53,530 nucleotides of DNA from Patescibacteria group bacterium (GCA_028705215.1 JAQWDY010000005.1:1-53530), one strand, 5' to 3'. Shown: positions 45,970 to 53,530, counted from the first letter of the stretch. Notes: a model not told the origin generated them from the sequence alone. Translations and numbers: made by a program.

Positions 45970-46398
45970 TTATTTTTTACTTTGAATTTTAATTGACTTT
46001 GGCTTCACTTCAGCTGCTTTTGGAATGCTAATCCTTAGAATTCCTTCTTCATTCACAGCGCTGGCGCTATCACCATCAACCTTGGTTGGTAGTGGAATAG
46101 AGCGAAAAAATGAGCCTCGACGAATTTCCTTACGATAATAATTTTTATCATCAACCTCACTTTTCTTTTCACTTTCCCCTTTAATGCATAAAACATTATT
46201 CTCAATTGAGATATCAACCTTATCGGGGTCAATGCCCGCCAATTGTGTTTCGATAATGATGTTATCATTATCTTCATACATATCAACTGCGGGGGTAAAA
46301 CCAAATTGATTTCCTCGAATAGTTGGTAACATGGATTCAGCAAGCTTATCCATGTCGTCAAAATCCGAGAAGAATGGTGTCCATTTTATTAGTGACAT
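45970..46398 (-). CDS. Small heat-shock protein Hsp20
   Basis: 142 residues with an alpha-crystallin domain (about 40-130): PAVDMYEDNDNIIIETQLAG, then DKVDISIENNVLCIKGE, and near the end NEEGILRISIPKA, the family GxLxxxxPK signature. The C-terminal IKI-type segment (KSIKIQSKK) may bind neighbouring subunits. ATP-independent holdase that keeps unfolded proteins soluble. It is encoded inside the hrcA-grpE-dnaK operon rather than alone. An AU-rich hairpin directly upstream may control translation by temperature. Confidence 0.95.
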   Translation of the reverse strand: MSLIKWTPFFSDFDDMDKLAESMLPTIRGNQFGFTPAVDMYEDNDNIIIETQLAGIDPDKVDISIENNVLCIKGESEKKSEVDDKNYYRKEIRRGSFFRSIPLPTKVDGDSASAVNEEGILRISIPKAAEVKPKSIKIQSKK

Positions 46399-46409
46399 AG
46401 ATTTAATAC

Positions 46410-46455
46410 ATCTTTCTATAAAACTGAATTAATTACTCAGTGGATATAGAAAGAT
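46410..46455 (-). promoter_or_regulatory. AU-rich leader hairpin, candidate RNA thermometer for hsp20
   Basis: In the transcript, ATCTTTCTATA pairs with TATAGAAAGAT (11 bp). An inner ACTGA/TCAGT stem sits above a small internal loop, with a 9-nt apical loop. The 3' arm ends 11 nt before the hsp20 ATG and contains the only purine-rich (AGAAAG) sequence that could bind the ribosome, so folding would hide it. Thermosensor function is inferred. Confidence 0.5.
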
Positions 46456-46470
46456 TTTTATTAATAATTT

Positions 46471-47088
46471 TTATTTATTTTTAACTGTTACTTTAGCTGG
46501 CCTAATAATGCGACCGTTTAATTTATAACCTGGCATTATTTCCTTATCAATCATCTCACCTTCTCCCTCTATTGCCTCCATGGTATTATGATCAAATTTC
46601 TCGTCCTTAGTTTTTATCTCCTCTATTCCTCTGTTTGCTAATACCTTTTTAAATTGCTTTAACACATGATTAACGCCAATTGCCCAAGGATTTTTTGCCT
46701 CCTCTTCTGATAAGCCATTAATTGATAATTTTAAATGATCATAAACTGGTAAAAGATCATAGAGAAAATCGGAAATAGCATATTTTACAAACTCCTCTTT
46801 TTCCCTTGCTGTTTGCTTTAATAAGTTCTGATTATCCGCTAAAGCGCGCAAGTATTTTTTTTCAAAAGAATCATCATCTTCTTTTATAAGCTCAAAACGT
46901 GGTTTCTTGCCTTCTTTTGTTTCAATTTCTTCAGAAAACATTTTCTTCGGTCGACACCAAATTTTCTCATCTTCTAAACTTTGATAAACTACCTGTTCCT
47001 GCTTATCTTCTGAATTTTGCGCCTCACCAATAACTTTATACTTTGAACCTTTATAATGCTTATAAATTCCTGGTTTAATAATATTCAT
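46471..47088 (-). CDS. grpE: DUF1653-GrpE fusion: nucleotide exchange factor for DnaK (205 aa)
   Basis: Two domains. Residues 1-67 match DUF1653: GIYKHYKGSKYKVIGEAQ, VVYQSLEDEKIWCRPKKMF and KKPRFELIKE follow the family pattern GxYxHYKGxxYxVxGxA...VVYxxL...WxRPxxMF...PRFE. Residues 73-205 are GrpE: the long dimer helix (ADNQNLLKQTAREKEEFVKYA), DLLPVYDHL, and the beta wing FDHNTMEAIEGEGEM...MPGYKLNGRIIRPAKVTV. GrpE releases ADP from DnaK. The DUF1653 part is of unknown function and occupies the place of the usual disordered N-terminal tail. The reading frame is continuous. Confidence 0.92.
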   Translation of the reverse strand: MNIIKPGIYKHYKGSKYKVIGEAQNSEDKQEQVVYQSLEDEKIWCRPKKMFSEEIETKEGKKPRFELIKEDDDSFEKKYLRALADNQNLLKQTAREKEEFVKYAISDFLYDLLPVYDHLKLSINGLSEEEAKNPWAIGVNHVLKQFKKVLANRGIEEIKTKDEKFDHNTMEAIEGEGEMIDKEIMPGYKLNGRIIRPAKVTVKNK

Positions 47089-47094
47089 AGTTTT

Positions 47095-47787
47095 TTATTC
47101 AAATTTCTTTTTAATATATTCTACCAACGCTAAGTTGCGCTCATAATTCATTCGCATTGGCCCCAGTATCCCCAGAATGCCATGAGAATTATTATGTTTA
47201 TATTTTACCAACGCAGTGCTTAAAAAATTACCAAAAGGATTGTCTTCCCCAATTAGAATTTGTTCCCCTTCTGCTAAATCTTCAAAAATTTCATCAATAA
47301 TTTCTTCTAAACGATCAATGATACTAGAGACATCGTAAACTGCTGTTGTTTGTTTAAATTCCGGCTGAGAAAATAGATTAGAAAGCCCGGTGTAATACAA
47401 ATCATTTTTGTGAAATGCCCAGAAAACAGCGCTATCAGCTAGTTCTGCAATTAATTTTGCTGTCTGCCGAAAAGAATCTTCTTCGCCATTAAAAGCATTA
47501 TCTAACAATTTTATTTCAGTTTCTTTTAAAGACTTCTCTCTTTTCTTGGACTTTATATCCTCTAATACTAAACGATAAGCTAGTTCAGTAGGAATGCGGC
47601 CCGATGAAGTATGCGGCTGATAAATAAAACCATCGTCTTCAAGCTCCATCATTTCGTTGCGAACTGTAGCGGGTGATATATCTAAATTGTATTTCTTCAC
47701 TAAATACCCAGATGATACTGGTTGAGCAGTTTTTAAATATTCATTAACAATGGTGTTTAAAATAAATTGTTTGCGCTCAGAAATCAT
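47095..47787 (-). CDS. hrcA: Heat-inducible transcription repressor HrcA, short form (230 aa)
   Basis: The N-terminal winged helix is canonical: ERKQFILNTIVNEYLKTAQP, then VSSGYLVKKYNLDISPATVRNEM and DGFIYQPHTSSGRIPTELAYR. The GAF-like part keeps YYTGLSNLFSQPEF and GILGPMRMNYERNLALVEYI. At 230 residues it is about 110 short of typical HrcA, and the missing part corresponds to the inserted dimerising domain. Both termini are intact, so it looks like a natural compact form. It represses CIRCE-bearing promoters, including its own. It is the first gene of the heat-shock operon. Confidence 0.94.
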   Translation of the reverse strand: MISERKQFILNTIVNEYLKTAQPVSSGYLVKKYNLDISPATVRNEMMELEDDGFIYQPHTSSGRIPTELAYRLVLEDIKSKKREKSLKETEIKLLDNAFNGEEDSFRQTAKLIAELADSAVFWAFHKNDLYYTGLSNLFSQPEFKQTTAVYDVSSIIDRLEEIIDEIFEDLAEGEQILIGEDNPFGNFLSTALVKYKHNNSHGILGILGPMRMNYERNLALVEYIKKKFE

Positions 47788-47833
47788 ATCTATTTATATC
47801 TTAATCTAAAAATAATATTTTAGATCTGTCTCT

Positions 47834-47862
47834 ATTATAAACAAAATTAGCACTCAAGTCAA
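47834..47862 (-). promoter_or_regulatory. hrcA operon promoter
   Basis: Minus strand: TTGACT (47862-47857), exactly 17 bp, TATAAT (47839-47834). The -35 and most of the spacer lie inside the CIRCE element. A small 8-bp hairpin (47804-47825) follows in the leader. Confidence 0.85.
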
Positions 47863-47873
47863 GAGAGTGCTAA
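47847..47873 (-). promoter_or_regulatory. CIRCE operator of the hrcA operon
   Basis: A perfect TTAGCACTC-N9-GAGTGCTAA. It overlaps the -35 and spacer of the hrcA promoter, so bound HrcA would exclude RNA polymerase and autoregulate the operon. Confidence 0.98.
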
Positions 47874-47907
47874 ATATGATATAATTTATTGAATATTAGT
47901 ATAATAA

Positions 47908-48399
47908 TTAAATACCTAATTCTTCTTTATAATTTAAATTCGCCTGATAGGCAGAAGATGATAATAAATTAGGTGCCAAGAATTCTTGTCGATAACGATA
48001 GATTATTGAATAATAACGAAAATAATAACCATTGATAAAAATATCAGACACAAGATGAATGGCGCCAGCAAAGGCTAGGGTAATAAGAGCGACTTTAACG
48101 TTTTTCCATTTTCGCAAAAAGTAGGCAAGTAACAAAAGCACTGGAACATATTCCCAGGCATGAAACACTAACCTTATTTTATCACTAATTAAAAATTGAC
48201 GACTTTCAAAAAAATATAATAAATTAAAACGGATACCAAAAACTAAAAAATATTCAATAACATGATCTAAATCTATTAAAAATCCCCCTAAAATACCAAA
48301 TATAATTCCTATTTTCTTTTTTTTAAAAAAACTTCCTATTAAATAACCTGACAATAGAGCAACAATAAAATGAATTGAAAGATGAATATAAAGTGGCAT
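47908..48399 (-). CDS. Membrane protein, possible metal-dependent hydrolase type (163 aa)
   Basis: Four hydrophobic helices. Acidic and histidine residues occur at the membrane face: GGFLIDLDHVIEYF, FHAWEY and AIHLVSDIF. This pattern resembles YdjM-type inner-membrane metal-dependent hydrolases, in which such His/Asp residues bind a metal, but the similarity is weak. The gene follows PBP2 by 3 nt, so a cell-wall or lipid-linked role is possible. No clear terminator separates it from the hrcA promoter downstream. Confidence 0.6.
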   Translation of the reverse strand: MPLYIHLSIHFIVALLSGYLIGSFFKKKKIGIIFGILGGFLIDLDHVIEYFLVFGIRFNLLYFFESRQFLISDKIRLVFHAWEYVPVLLLLAYFLRKWKNVKVALITLAFAGAIHLVSDIFINGYYFRYYSIIYRYRQEFLAPNLLSSSAYQANLNYKEELGI

Positions 48400-48402
48400 A
48401 AA

Positions 48403-50496
48403 CTAATTATTAATATCTTTTTCGCCAAAATACCATTGTAAAATTTCATAAGCAATAGGGACAGCCGTAGAACTTCCCTCTCCCCCCTCTTCTAAAAGAA
48501 TCGTAAAGGCTAATTCAGGATTTTTGTAAGGAGCAAAGCCGATAAACCAAGCGTGCGTATTTTTCACGCTAGACCACTGTGCCGTGCCAGTCTTTCCCGC
48601 CACTTCAACTGGCAAGGAATTTAAATAACGAGCCGAACCGATCGTAACAGTCTGTCGCATGCCTTCACGAACTACTTGCATATTATAATCAGAAATAAAA
48701 TTATCTCGAATAATTTCTGGCTCAATTTTTTGAATTAAATTATTCTGACTATCTAAAATTTCTGAAACCAAATGTGGTTTATAAAAAGTGCCACCATTAG
48801 CTAAAATGTTGGTATAATTAGAGACTTGCAGGGGAGTAACTAAAACGTCTCCCTGGCCAATTGCAACATGGTACGTGTCACCTATATACCAAGATTCATT
48901 TTTTGTTTCCTCCTTCCATTCACGTGTAGGCACCAAGCCTTTAGCCTCTCCATTCAAATCAATTCCACTTTTTTCCCCCAAACCAAATAAACGCGAGTAC
49001 TTAACCAATCCATCTAAACCAAGTCCAATAAAATCCCCATAGCCACCACCGATATAATAGAAAAAAGTATTAACAGAATTAGCAATAGCACTACGAACAT
49101 TAGTTGTGCCGTGCCCACCTGCTCGCCAATCAGGGAAAAACCATTGACCTATGCGCAATCCACCCGTACTTAAAAAACTAGTATTTTCTGTAATCACGCC
49201 TTCCTCTAAAGCGCCAGCGGCAAATATAGGTTTAATAGTTGAGCCTGAAGGAAACTCGCCACTTATTGCCCGATTAAATAAAGGATTATTAATATCGGAT
49301 AAAAGCGCTTGGTATGAAGCGTGATCAATTCCTTGAGCAAATTCATTATTACTATAAAAAGGCCAACTAACAATAGTTAAAATCTCACCATTTTGGGGAT
49401 TAGTAATAATTACTGAAGCTTTTTCAACTTTATTTTTTTCTAAATGTTTAGCTAATATTTCTTCAGTCTTCTGTTGTAATTCTAAATTAAGAGCTAGACG
49501 AAGATTGTTTCCATCCAGCGCCAACTCCTCGTCGATAATCTTTTTTCTACGACCTAAAGCATCAACTTCAATATTTTTTTTACCTGGAACCCCTCTTAAT
49601 TCTTTTTCCCAAAAATATTCCAAGCCTTCTTTACCAACATAATCAAGCACCGAATAATTGTTGCCAAGCAATTTTAATTCTTTATCATTTATCTTGCCTG
49701 TATAACCCAAGATGTGCGCTAGGCTAGTTGAGCTAGCCACCTGCGGAGTTTTGTTTTCACTTACTAAATACTCTCGCCTTATTTTATTACTCAAAGCAAC
49801 CCCGGGCCAATCAGCTAATTTTAAATGAAGACGAAGAGCTGTTTCATAATCAATGTTATCTGCTACAAATAAAGGCTGATATGATTCCAAGGAACCAATT
49901 TTAATCTTAGCAAGTAAATCTTTAATTTTATAAAAATATTCTGGATCCTTACTTAAATAAACGGCCCCATCATCTTCTCCATGCCACTTCTCTGTTTCTT
50001 GACTAAATTGCTCACCTTCTAAAATTAGAGAAATCTGGCGAATTAAATTATCACGCTCTAATTCATCACGCGGCAAATCAATGGGGCGCAGAGATAAAAC
50101 AAAGTTAGCCTTATTTCTTACAAGTGGCTGAAAATTGCGATCATAGATAATACCTCGCCTTGGCTCTATTGTTTCTTGACGCAAACGATTTCCTTCTGAT
50201 AAAAGATGGTAATTTTCACCTTTTACCACCTGCAACCAGAAAGCGCGACCTAGTAGTGTCATTAAAGCTAAGGTTGCAATAAGAGAAAACAGTCTTAATT
50301 TTTGCATATTAAAACTACGACTAACGACCTCTTTATTACCACTATCGGATAAGAAGGACTCTTCAGTCCAGCCAGAACGATAGACAGAATCCTTTAAACG
50401 ACCAAAGCTAAACTTGCCCTCTTTAACAGCAAAGGGGTTATTTTTCTTGTCTTTTAAGGCATTTAATAGCCTTTTTGTATGGTTATTTTTTATCAT
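48403..50496 (-). CDS. mrdA: Penicillin-binding protein 2 (transpeptidase)
   Basis: 697 residues. A cytoplasmic tail of about 65 residues is longer than usual. A membrane helix (67-88) is followed by the pedestal domain (RQETIEPRRGIIYDRN at 106-121) and the transpeptidase domain. The active-site motifs are STIK (Ser419-Lys422), SVN (474-476) and KTG (635-637). It cross-links peptidoglycan during side-wall elongation, normally with the glycosyltransferase RodA. Neither rodA nor mreBCD is in the window. It is divergent from the two-component system. Confidence 0.94.
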   Translation of the reverse strand: MIKNNHTKRLLNALKDKKNNPFAVKEGKFSFGRLKDSVYRSGWTEESFLSDSGNKEVVSRSFNMQKLRLFSLIATLALMTLLGRAFWLQVVKGENYHLLSEGNRLRQETIEPRRGIIYDRNFQPLVRNKANFVLSLRPIDLPRDELERDNLIRQISLILEGEQFSQETEKWHGEDDGAVYLSKDPEYFYKIKDLLAKIKIGSLESYQPLFVADNIDYETALRLHLKLADWPGVALSNKIRREYLVSENKTPQVASSTSLAHILGYTGKINDKELKLLGNNYSVLDYVGKEGLEYFWEKELRGVPGKKNIEVDALGRRKKIIDEELALDGNNLRLALNLELQQKTEEILAKHLEKNKVEKASVIITNPQNGEILTIVSWPFYSNNEFAQGIDHASYQALLSDINNPLFNRAISGEFPSGSTIKPIFAAGALEEGVITENTSFLSTGGLRIGQWFFPDWRAGGHGTTNVRSAIANSVNTFFYYIGGGYGDFIGLGLDGLVKYSRLFGLGEKSGIDLNGEAKGLVPTREWKEETKNESWYIGDTYHVAIGQGDVLVTPLQVSNYTNILANGGTFYKPHLVSEILDSQNNLIQKIEPEIIRDNFISDYNMQVVREGMRQTVTIGSARYLNSLPVEVAGKTGTAQWSSVKNTHAWFIGFAPYKNPELAFTILLEEGGEGSSTAVPIAYEILQWYFGEKDINN

Positions 50497-50597
50497 TTCT
50501 TCTATTTATCTTAATAATACCCTAATTTTTTTAATTTATAAAGATAAATTACAAAAAAAGCATTTGTCTGTTTATTTTTTGTTCATCCTAATTGGTT

Positions 50598-50603
50598 TAT
50601 AAT
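50598..50603 (+). promoter_or_regulatory. -10 of the two-component system promoter
   Basis: A perfect TATAAT 28 nt before the response-regulator ATG. No good -35 is seen at the right distance. It is in the 134-bp region divergent from PBP2. Confidence 0.5.
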
Positions 50604-50630
50604 ATAAATAGTTATATTTAAAAAAATTAT

Positions 50631-51302
50631 ATGAAAATACTACTTATTGAAGATGATAAAGAAATCTCTAAATCAATTGCCTTTTTTCTCAAAGAAAAGG
50701 GTTATCAGACTGAAGTTATCCATGATGGCCTAATTGGACTTGAACTGGCACAAAGAAATCATTACGGCGCTATTATTCTAGACTATAATTTGCCTCATCT
50801 TAATGGTTGGGAAATAGTGTGCAAATTACGAAAAGAAAAAAACATGATTCCAATTATCATGCTAACTGTGAGAAATGAGCTCGAAGAAAAAATTAAATTA
50901 TTAGAAGCAGGGGCAGATGATTATTTAACCAAGCCTTTTTCTTTAAGCGAACTCTTAGCTCGACTAAAGGCAATAACAAGGCGTCCAAGAGAAATAAAAA
51001 ACAACTATTTACGAGTAAAAAATCTAACTCTTTATCCTGATCAATTTTTAGTTAAAAAAGATAAGGAGAACATCAGATTAAAATACAAGGAATTTGCTCT
51101 TTTGCAATATTTAATGGAAAATAAGGGATTTTATAAAAGCAGACAAGATATATTAGATAACGTTTGGGATGAAAATGCCGACCCCTTCTCTAATACTGTT
51201 GAGGTCCACATTATGAAAATTCGTAAAAAAATCGAAACTAATAATGATAAATATATTTACACGGTTTCAAACCGTGGCTATAAAATTGATAGTCAAATTT
51301 AA
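50631..51302 (+). CDS. OmpR/PhoB-family response regulator (223 aa)
   Basis: A receiver domain (1-115) with acidic pocket EDD (7-9), phosphorylated Asp51 in IILDYNLPHLNGW, Thr in MLTVR and Lys in DYLTKPFSLSEL. A C-terminal winged helix (about 125-223) carries KEFALLQYLMENKGFYKSRQDI and NTVEVHIMKIRKKIE, the PhoB-type DNA-binding signature. It is activated by the histidine kinase encoded 47 nt downstream and binds DNA as a dimer. Target genes are unknown; the divergent PBP2 promoter is a candidate. Confidence 0.95.
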   Translation: MKILLIEDDKEISKSIAFFLKEKGYQTEVIHDGLIGLELAQRNHYGAIILDYNLPHLNGWEIVCKLRKEKNMIPIIMLTVRNELEEKIKLLEAGADDYLTKPFSLSELLARLKAITRRPREIKNNYLRVKNLTLYPDQFLVKKDKENIRLKYKEFALLQYLMENKGFYKSRQDILDNVWDENADPFSNTVEVHIMKIRKKIETNNDKYIYTVSNRGYKIDSQI

Positions 51303-51307
51303 ATCAT

Positions 51308-51336
51308 AAAAAACTCTTAAAACAAAGGGTTTTTTA
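51308..51336 (+). terminator. Weak terminator-like hairpin between regulator and kinase
   Basis: AAAAAACTCTT / AAGGGTTTTTT with one G-U pair and a 6-nt loop, in the 46-nt gap between the response regulator and the histidine kinase. It may lower kinase expression relative to the regulator. Confidence 0.55.
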
Positions 51337-51348
51337 TTTTATAAAAAA

Positions 51349-52752
51349 ATGAAATTAAAAGAAAATTTTAAACGTTTTAAGGTTTACATTAAAAATTTTT
51401 GCACGATCACTAACATTAAGTCCGAGAAAGGACAAAAGACAAAAATTTTACATAACCTTACCTGCCTTCTATTAGGCTGCTTTATTTTAATTATTTTAAT
51501 TAAAATCAAAACACTTGCTTTTAAACCAGATGGGCAATTAGCCCCTCTTCTTATAATTAGCGCGATCGTGTTATTTTTTTTCATCCTTCTTTTCTTAGAA
51601 AAAACTCATCGGTGTAAAAACGTCGCCAAGATATTGATTATTCTCATCACCATCCCAACAATACACGCCTTATTTTATTGGGGCGCAGATCTTCCTGTTG
51701 CTTTAATATTATCAATTCTGATAATTACTTTAAGTGGCGCCTTACTTAACACACGCGCTGTTATTATTAGCGCCGCCTCTTTTACTGCCTTTATTATCGC
51801 TCTGACTTATTTCCAGCAAAAAAACCTTATCGTCATTAAAGATAAATGGCGACAAACAGGGCCACAACTTGATGATTCAATGATTTGTGCCCTCTTAATA
51901 CTTATCATTTCTCTGATTATAATTATCTTCACAACTAATTTGCGACAAGCATTAAAGACGGCCGAAAATAGTCGCAAAATGTTACAAAAAGAAACTAATT
52001 TGCTAGAAATTAAAATACAGGAAAGAGCGAAAGAGATAGAAGAAATGCAATCAGAAAAAATAAGTCAGCTATATAGACTCGCTGAATTCGGAAGAATATC
52101 AGCCGGCATTTTTCATGATTTAATTAACCCTTTAACAGCAATTTCTTTAAACTTAGAACAAATTAATGGCCAAGAACAAGAAAAATTAGAAAGCACAAGA
52201 ACTTGTCTTAGCCAAGCCATCATTGCTTCAAATAAAATGGCTGACTTGATAAGTTCAATTAAAAAATCTATCGCTGCTGAAAATGAAAAAAAACAATTTT
52301 TACTTATATCAGAAATTAAAAATATTGCCTCCCTTCTCAAATACCAAGCCCAAAAAGCCAACGTTACTATTTCTGTTTTCGGTGACAGAAACGCGTGTCT
52401 TTATGGCGATGTTCTAAAATTTCACCAAATCATGACCAATTTGATTGTAAATGGCATTGAGGCCTGTGTGGCCTCTAGTAATAGAGAAAGTAGAAAAGTA
52501 ATAATTAAAATTAAACGAATTAAAAATATTTTGCTTATAAAAGTAATTGATAATGGCGTGGGTATAAAAGTAAAAAATGTAAATCAAATTTTTGAACCAT
52601 TTTTTTCCACAAAAAATAAGAGAGGCTTAGGTTTAGGCCTCTCTTCCACTAAAAATTTAATTGAAAAAGATTTTAAAGGCAATATCAAAGCTTATACTTC
52701 ACCGCAAAGATTAACCACCTTTATTATTAAAATCCCTTTAGCGGTTAGCTAG
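51349..52752 (+). CDS. Membrane sensor histidine kinase (467 aa)
   Basis: About six membrane helices (roughly 36-196) with very short loops, so it has no large outer sensor domain and probably senses a membrane-level signal. A coiled coil (200-240) leads to the phosphoacceptor box GIFHDLINPLTAI with His256. The ATPase domain has N box NLIVNGIEACV, G1 DNGVGIKVKN and G2 RGLGLGLSSTKNLIEKDF. It phosphorylates the response regulator encoded upstream. Each element of the kinase core is intact. Confidence 0.93.
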   Translation: MKLKENFKRFKVYIKNFCTITNIKSEKGQKTKILHNLTCLLLGCFILIILIKIKTLAFKPDGQLAPLLIISAIVLFFFILLFLEKTHRCKNVAKILIILITIPTIHALFYWGADLPVALILSILIITLSGALLNTRAVIISAASFTAFIIALTYFQQKNLIVIKDKWRQTGPQLDDSMICALLILIISLIIIIFTTNLRQALKTAENSRKMLQKETNLLEIKIQERAKEIEEMQSEKISQLYRLAEFGRISAGIFHDLINPLTAISLNLEQINGQEQEKLESTRTCLSQAIIASNKMADLISSIKKSIAAENEKKQFLLISEIKNIASLLKYQAQKANVTISVFGDRNACLYGDVLKFHQIMTNLIVNGIEACVASSNRESRKVIIKIKRIKNILLIKVIDNGVGIKVKNVNQIFEPFFSTKNKRGLGLGLSSTKNLIEKDFKGNIKAYTSPQRLTTFIIKIPLAVS

Positions 52753-52810
52753 TATAAAGAAAGAGGTTTTTATTTTAACCTTTATGTTTTTATAAAAAAC
52801 CAATTTCTTT

Positions 52811-53530
52811 CTATCTTATATACATATGAAACAGCCAAGATTGATTATCCATTAATCCTGTTGAGCGAGTTGGCCAATAAGCATTCACATCATTTTGATC
52901 CTTCGCTGTTCTATAACTTGAAAAATTTACTATATCATCATTATAATTAGAAAAGTGCCAATTATTAGAGTGCCCAATAATAGCATACCAATTACCATCA
53001 GCGTATCTATAAAATTCTTGAAATGAACCACTCGGTCTATCTACATAATGAAAATTAGAAAACCAGTAATTATTTATAAAATCTTCAGAATATCTCATTT
53101 TTATATATTCACCTGTACTTTTTCTCCATAACAATTCTCTGTCCCCAGACAACCAAATATTTTTAAAAGTGCTGTCTGCATACTTTCCTTCAGCTGTACT
53201 CCAAGAATTATTTAACAAAACAGTCGTATTTATGTCCTCTGTGCTAGACACTGGCACAGTGCTAGATCCGCCATAATCTTTTTCAACAAGAGTCCAACCC
53301 CCACCATCAGTTGTCATGTCACAATATGCTTGAAAAGTCTCAGATCCACTAGAGTTAATCCAATACAAACCATCAAGGCCTTGAGCTGAAGGATTAGTTT
53401 CTAATATATCTTTACAAGATAAACCCGGACTATCTTGACTGGAGCCATACGGCCTAAATACAATACCTGTATCACCTCTTCCTCTATCATATAAAGTTTT
53501 TACTTCTTCATCAGATAGGGCGCGGTTATA
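52811..53530 (-). CDS. Surface protein with LamG-like and fibrinogen-like domains (5' end outside window)
   Basis: The reading frame is open to the window edge, and the N terminus is missing. The first visible residues, YNRALSDEEVKTLYDRG, match the end of a LamG/concanavalin A-like domain. After a short linker comes a fibrinogen-related domain: LSCKDILETNPSA, DGLYWINSSGS, FQAYCDMTTDGGGWTLVEKD, then Trp/Tyr-rich sequence ending WLFHMYIR. The two cysteines of the conserved N-terminal disulfide are there. The protein is surely extracellular and probably binds glycans or other cells. The apparent start at 53368 is a TTG inside the domain, not a true start. Confidence 0.88.
   Translation of the reverse strand, partial: YNRALSDEEVKTLYDRGRGDTGIVFRPYGSSQDSPGLSCKDILETNPSAQGLDGLYWINSSGSETFQAYCDMTTDGGGWTLVEKDYGGSSTVPVSSTEDINTTVLLNNSWSTAEGKYADSTFKNIWLSGDRELLWRKSTGEYIKMRYSEDFINNYWFSNFHYVDRPSGSFQEFYRYADGNWYAIIGHSNNWHFSNYNDDIVNFSSYRTAKDQNDVNAYWPTRSTGLMDNQSWLFHMYIR

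Noticed and set aside
52755-52785. Terminator after the histidine kinase
   Set aside because: Only a 5-bp AGGTT/AACCT core with an imperfect extension; too weak to call, although some terminator is expected here.
53369-53530. TTG at 53368 as the start of the fibrinogen-like gene
   Set aside because: The frame stays open to the window edge and codes for recognisable LamG-end and fibrinogen-domain sequence upstream of that codon.

Overview
The window looks like chromosome from a Candidate Phyla Radiation (Patescibacteria) bacterium, probably Parcubacteria-like. This is inferred from the compact AT-rich genome, CPR-style versions of conserved genes (a very short HrcA, a RibD-type dihydrofolate reductase), several large lineage-type membrane proteins (PEGA, DUF3160, GT-C-like), a LamG/fibrinogen-like surface protein, and the lack of amino-acid biosynthesis genes. 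The code is standard: glycine-rich conserved proteins read through without in-frame UGA, which argues against the UGA-to-Gly code of Gracilibacteria. I see no CRISPR array, prophage, transposon or plasmid module.

Layout. 1-2.8 kb: small unknown genes, a possible 51-residue membrane protein, and a thiol-redox group (thioredoxin, DsbD/CcdA-like protein, Cys-rich thioredoxin). 2.9-5.1 kb: ECF sigma factor with a large anti-sigma-like membrane protein. 5.2-9.6 kb: mtaB, tRNA-Lys(UUU) and tRNA-Thr(UGU), dnaB, ybaB, recR, rplU. 9.8-16.3 kb: murA with a PEGA protein, then an opposite-strand operon of a DUF167 gene, three family-2 glycosyltransferases and galU. 16.5-21.8 kb: an operon for dTTP supply (dCMP deaminase, ThyA, DHFR, a P-loop kinase, and a dTMP kinase-dUTPase fusion), ending in gatB. 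21.8-31.7 kb: miaA, miaB and a run of membrane or cell-envelope genes (GT-C glycosyltransferase, unknown polytopic protein, DUF3160, MltG, cytidylyltransferase). 31.9-34.8 kb: groEL, groES and uppP. 34.8-41.5 kb: complete F1Fo ATP synthase operon. 41.6-47.8 kb: tatD and the hrcA-grpE-hsp20-dnaK-dnaJ heat-shock operon. 47.9-53.5 kb: PBP2 operon, a two-component system, and a truncated surface protein.

Regulation can be read directly in places. Two CIRCE operators mark the HrcA regulon: a perfect one overlapping the hrcA promoter and a one-mismatch copy in the groES leader. Several promoters have an extended -10 (TGnTAtaAT) with little -35 sequence, and others are classic TTGACa-17-TAtaAT. Intrinsic terminators are symmetrical A-stem-T hairpins placed between convergent genes.

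The most interesting signals are a DUF1653-GrpE fusion, a dTMP kinase-dUTPase fusion inside a dTTP operon, a two-carboxylate (Na+-type) ion site in the ATP synthase c subunit, an AU-rich hairpin just ahead of the hsp20 start codon that could act as an RNA thermometer, strong hairpins shortly after the stop codons of grpE, hsp20, dnaK and atpE, and a tRNA-Lys(UUU) gene next to the gene for the enzyme family that modifies it.
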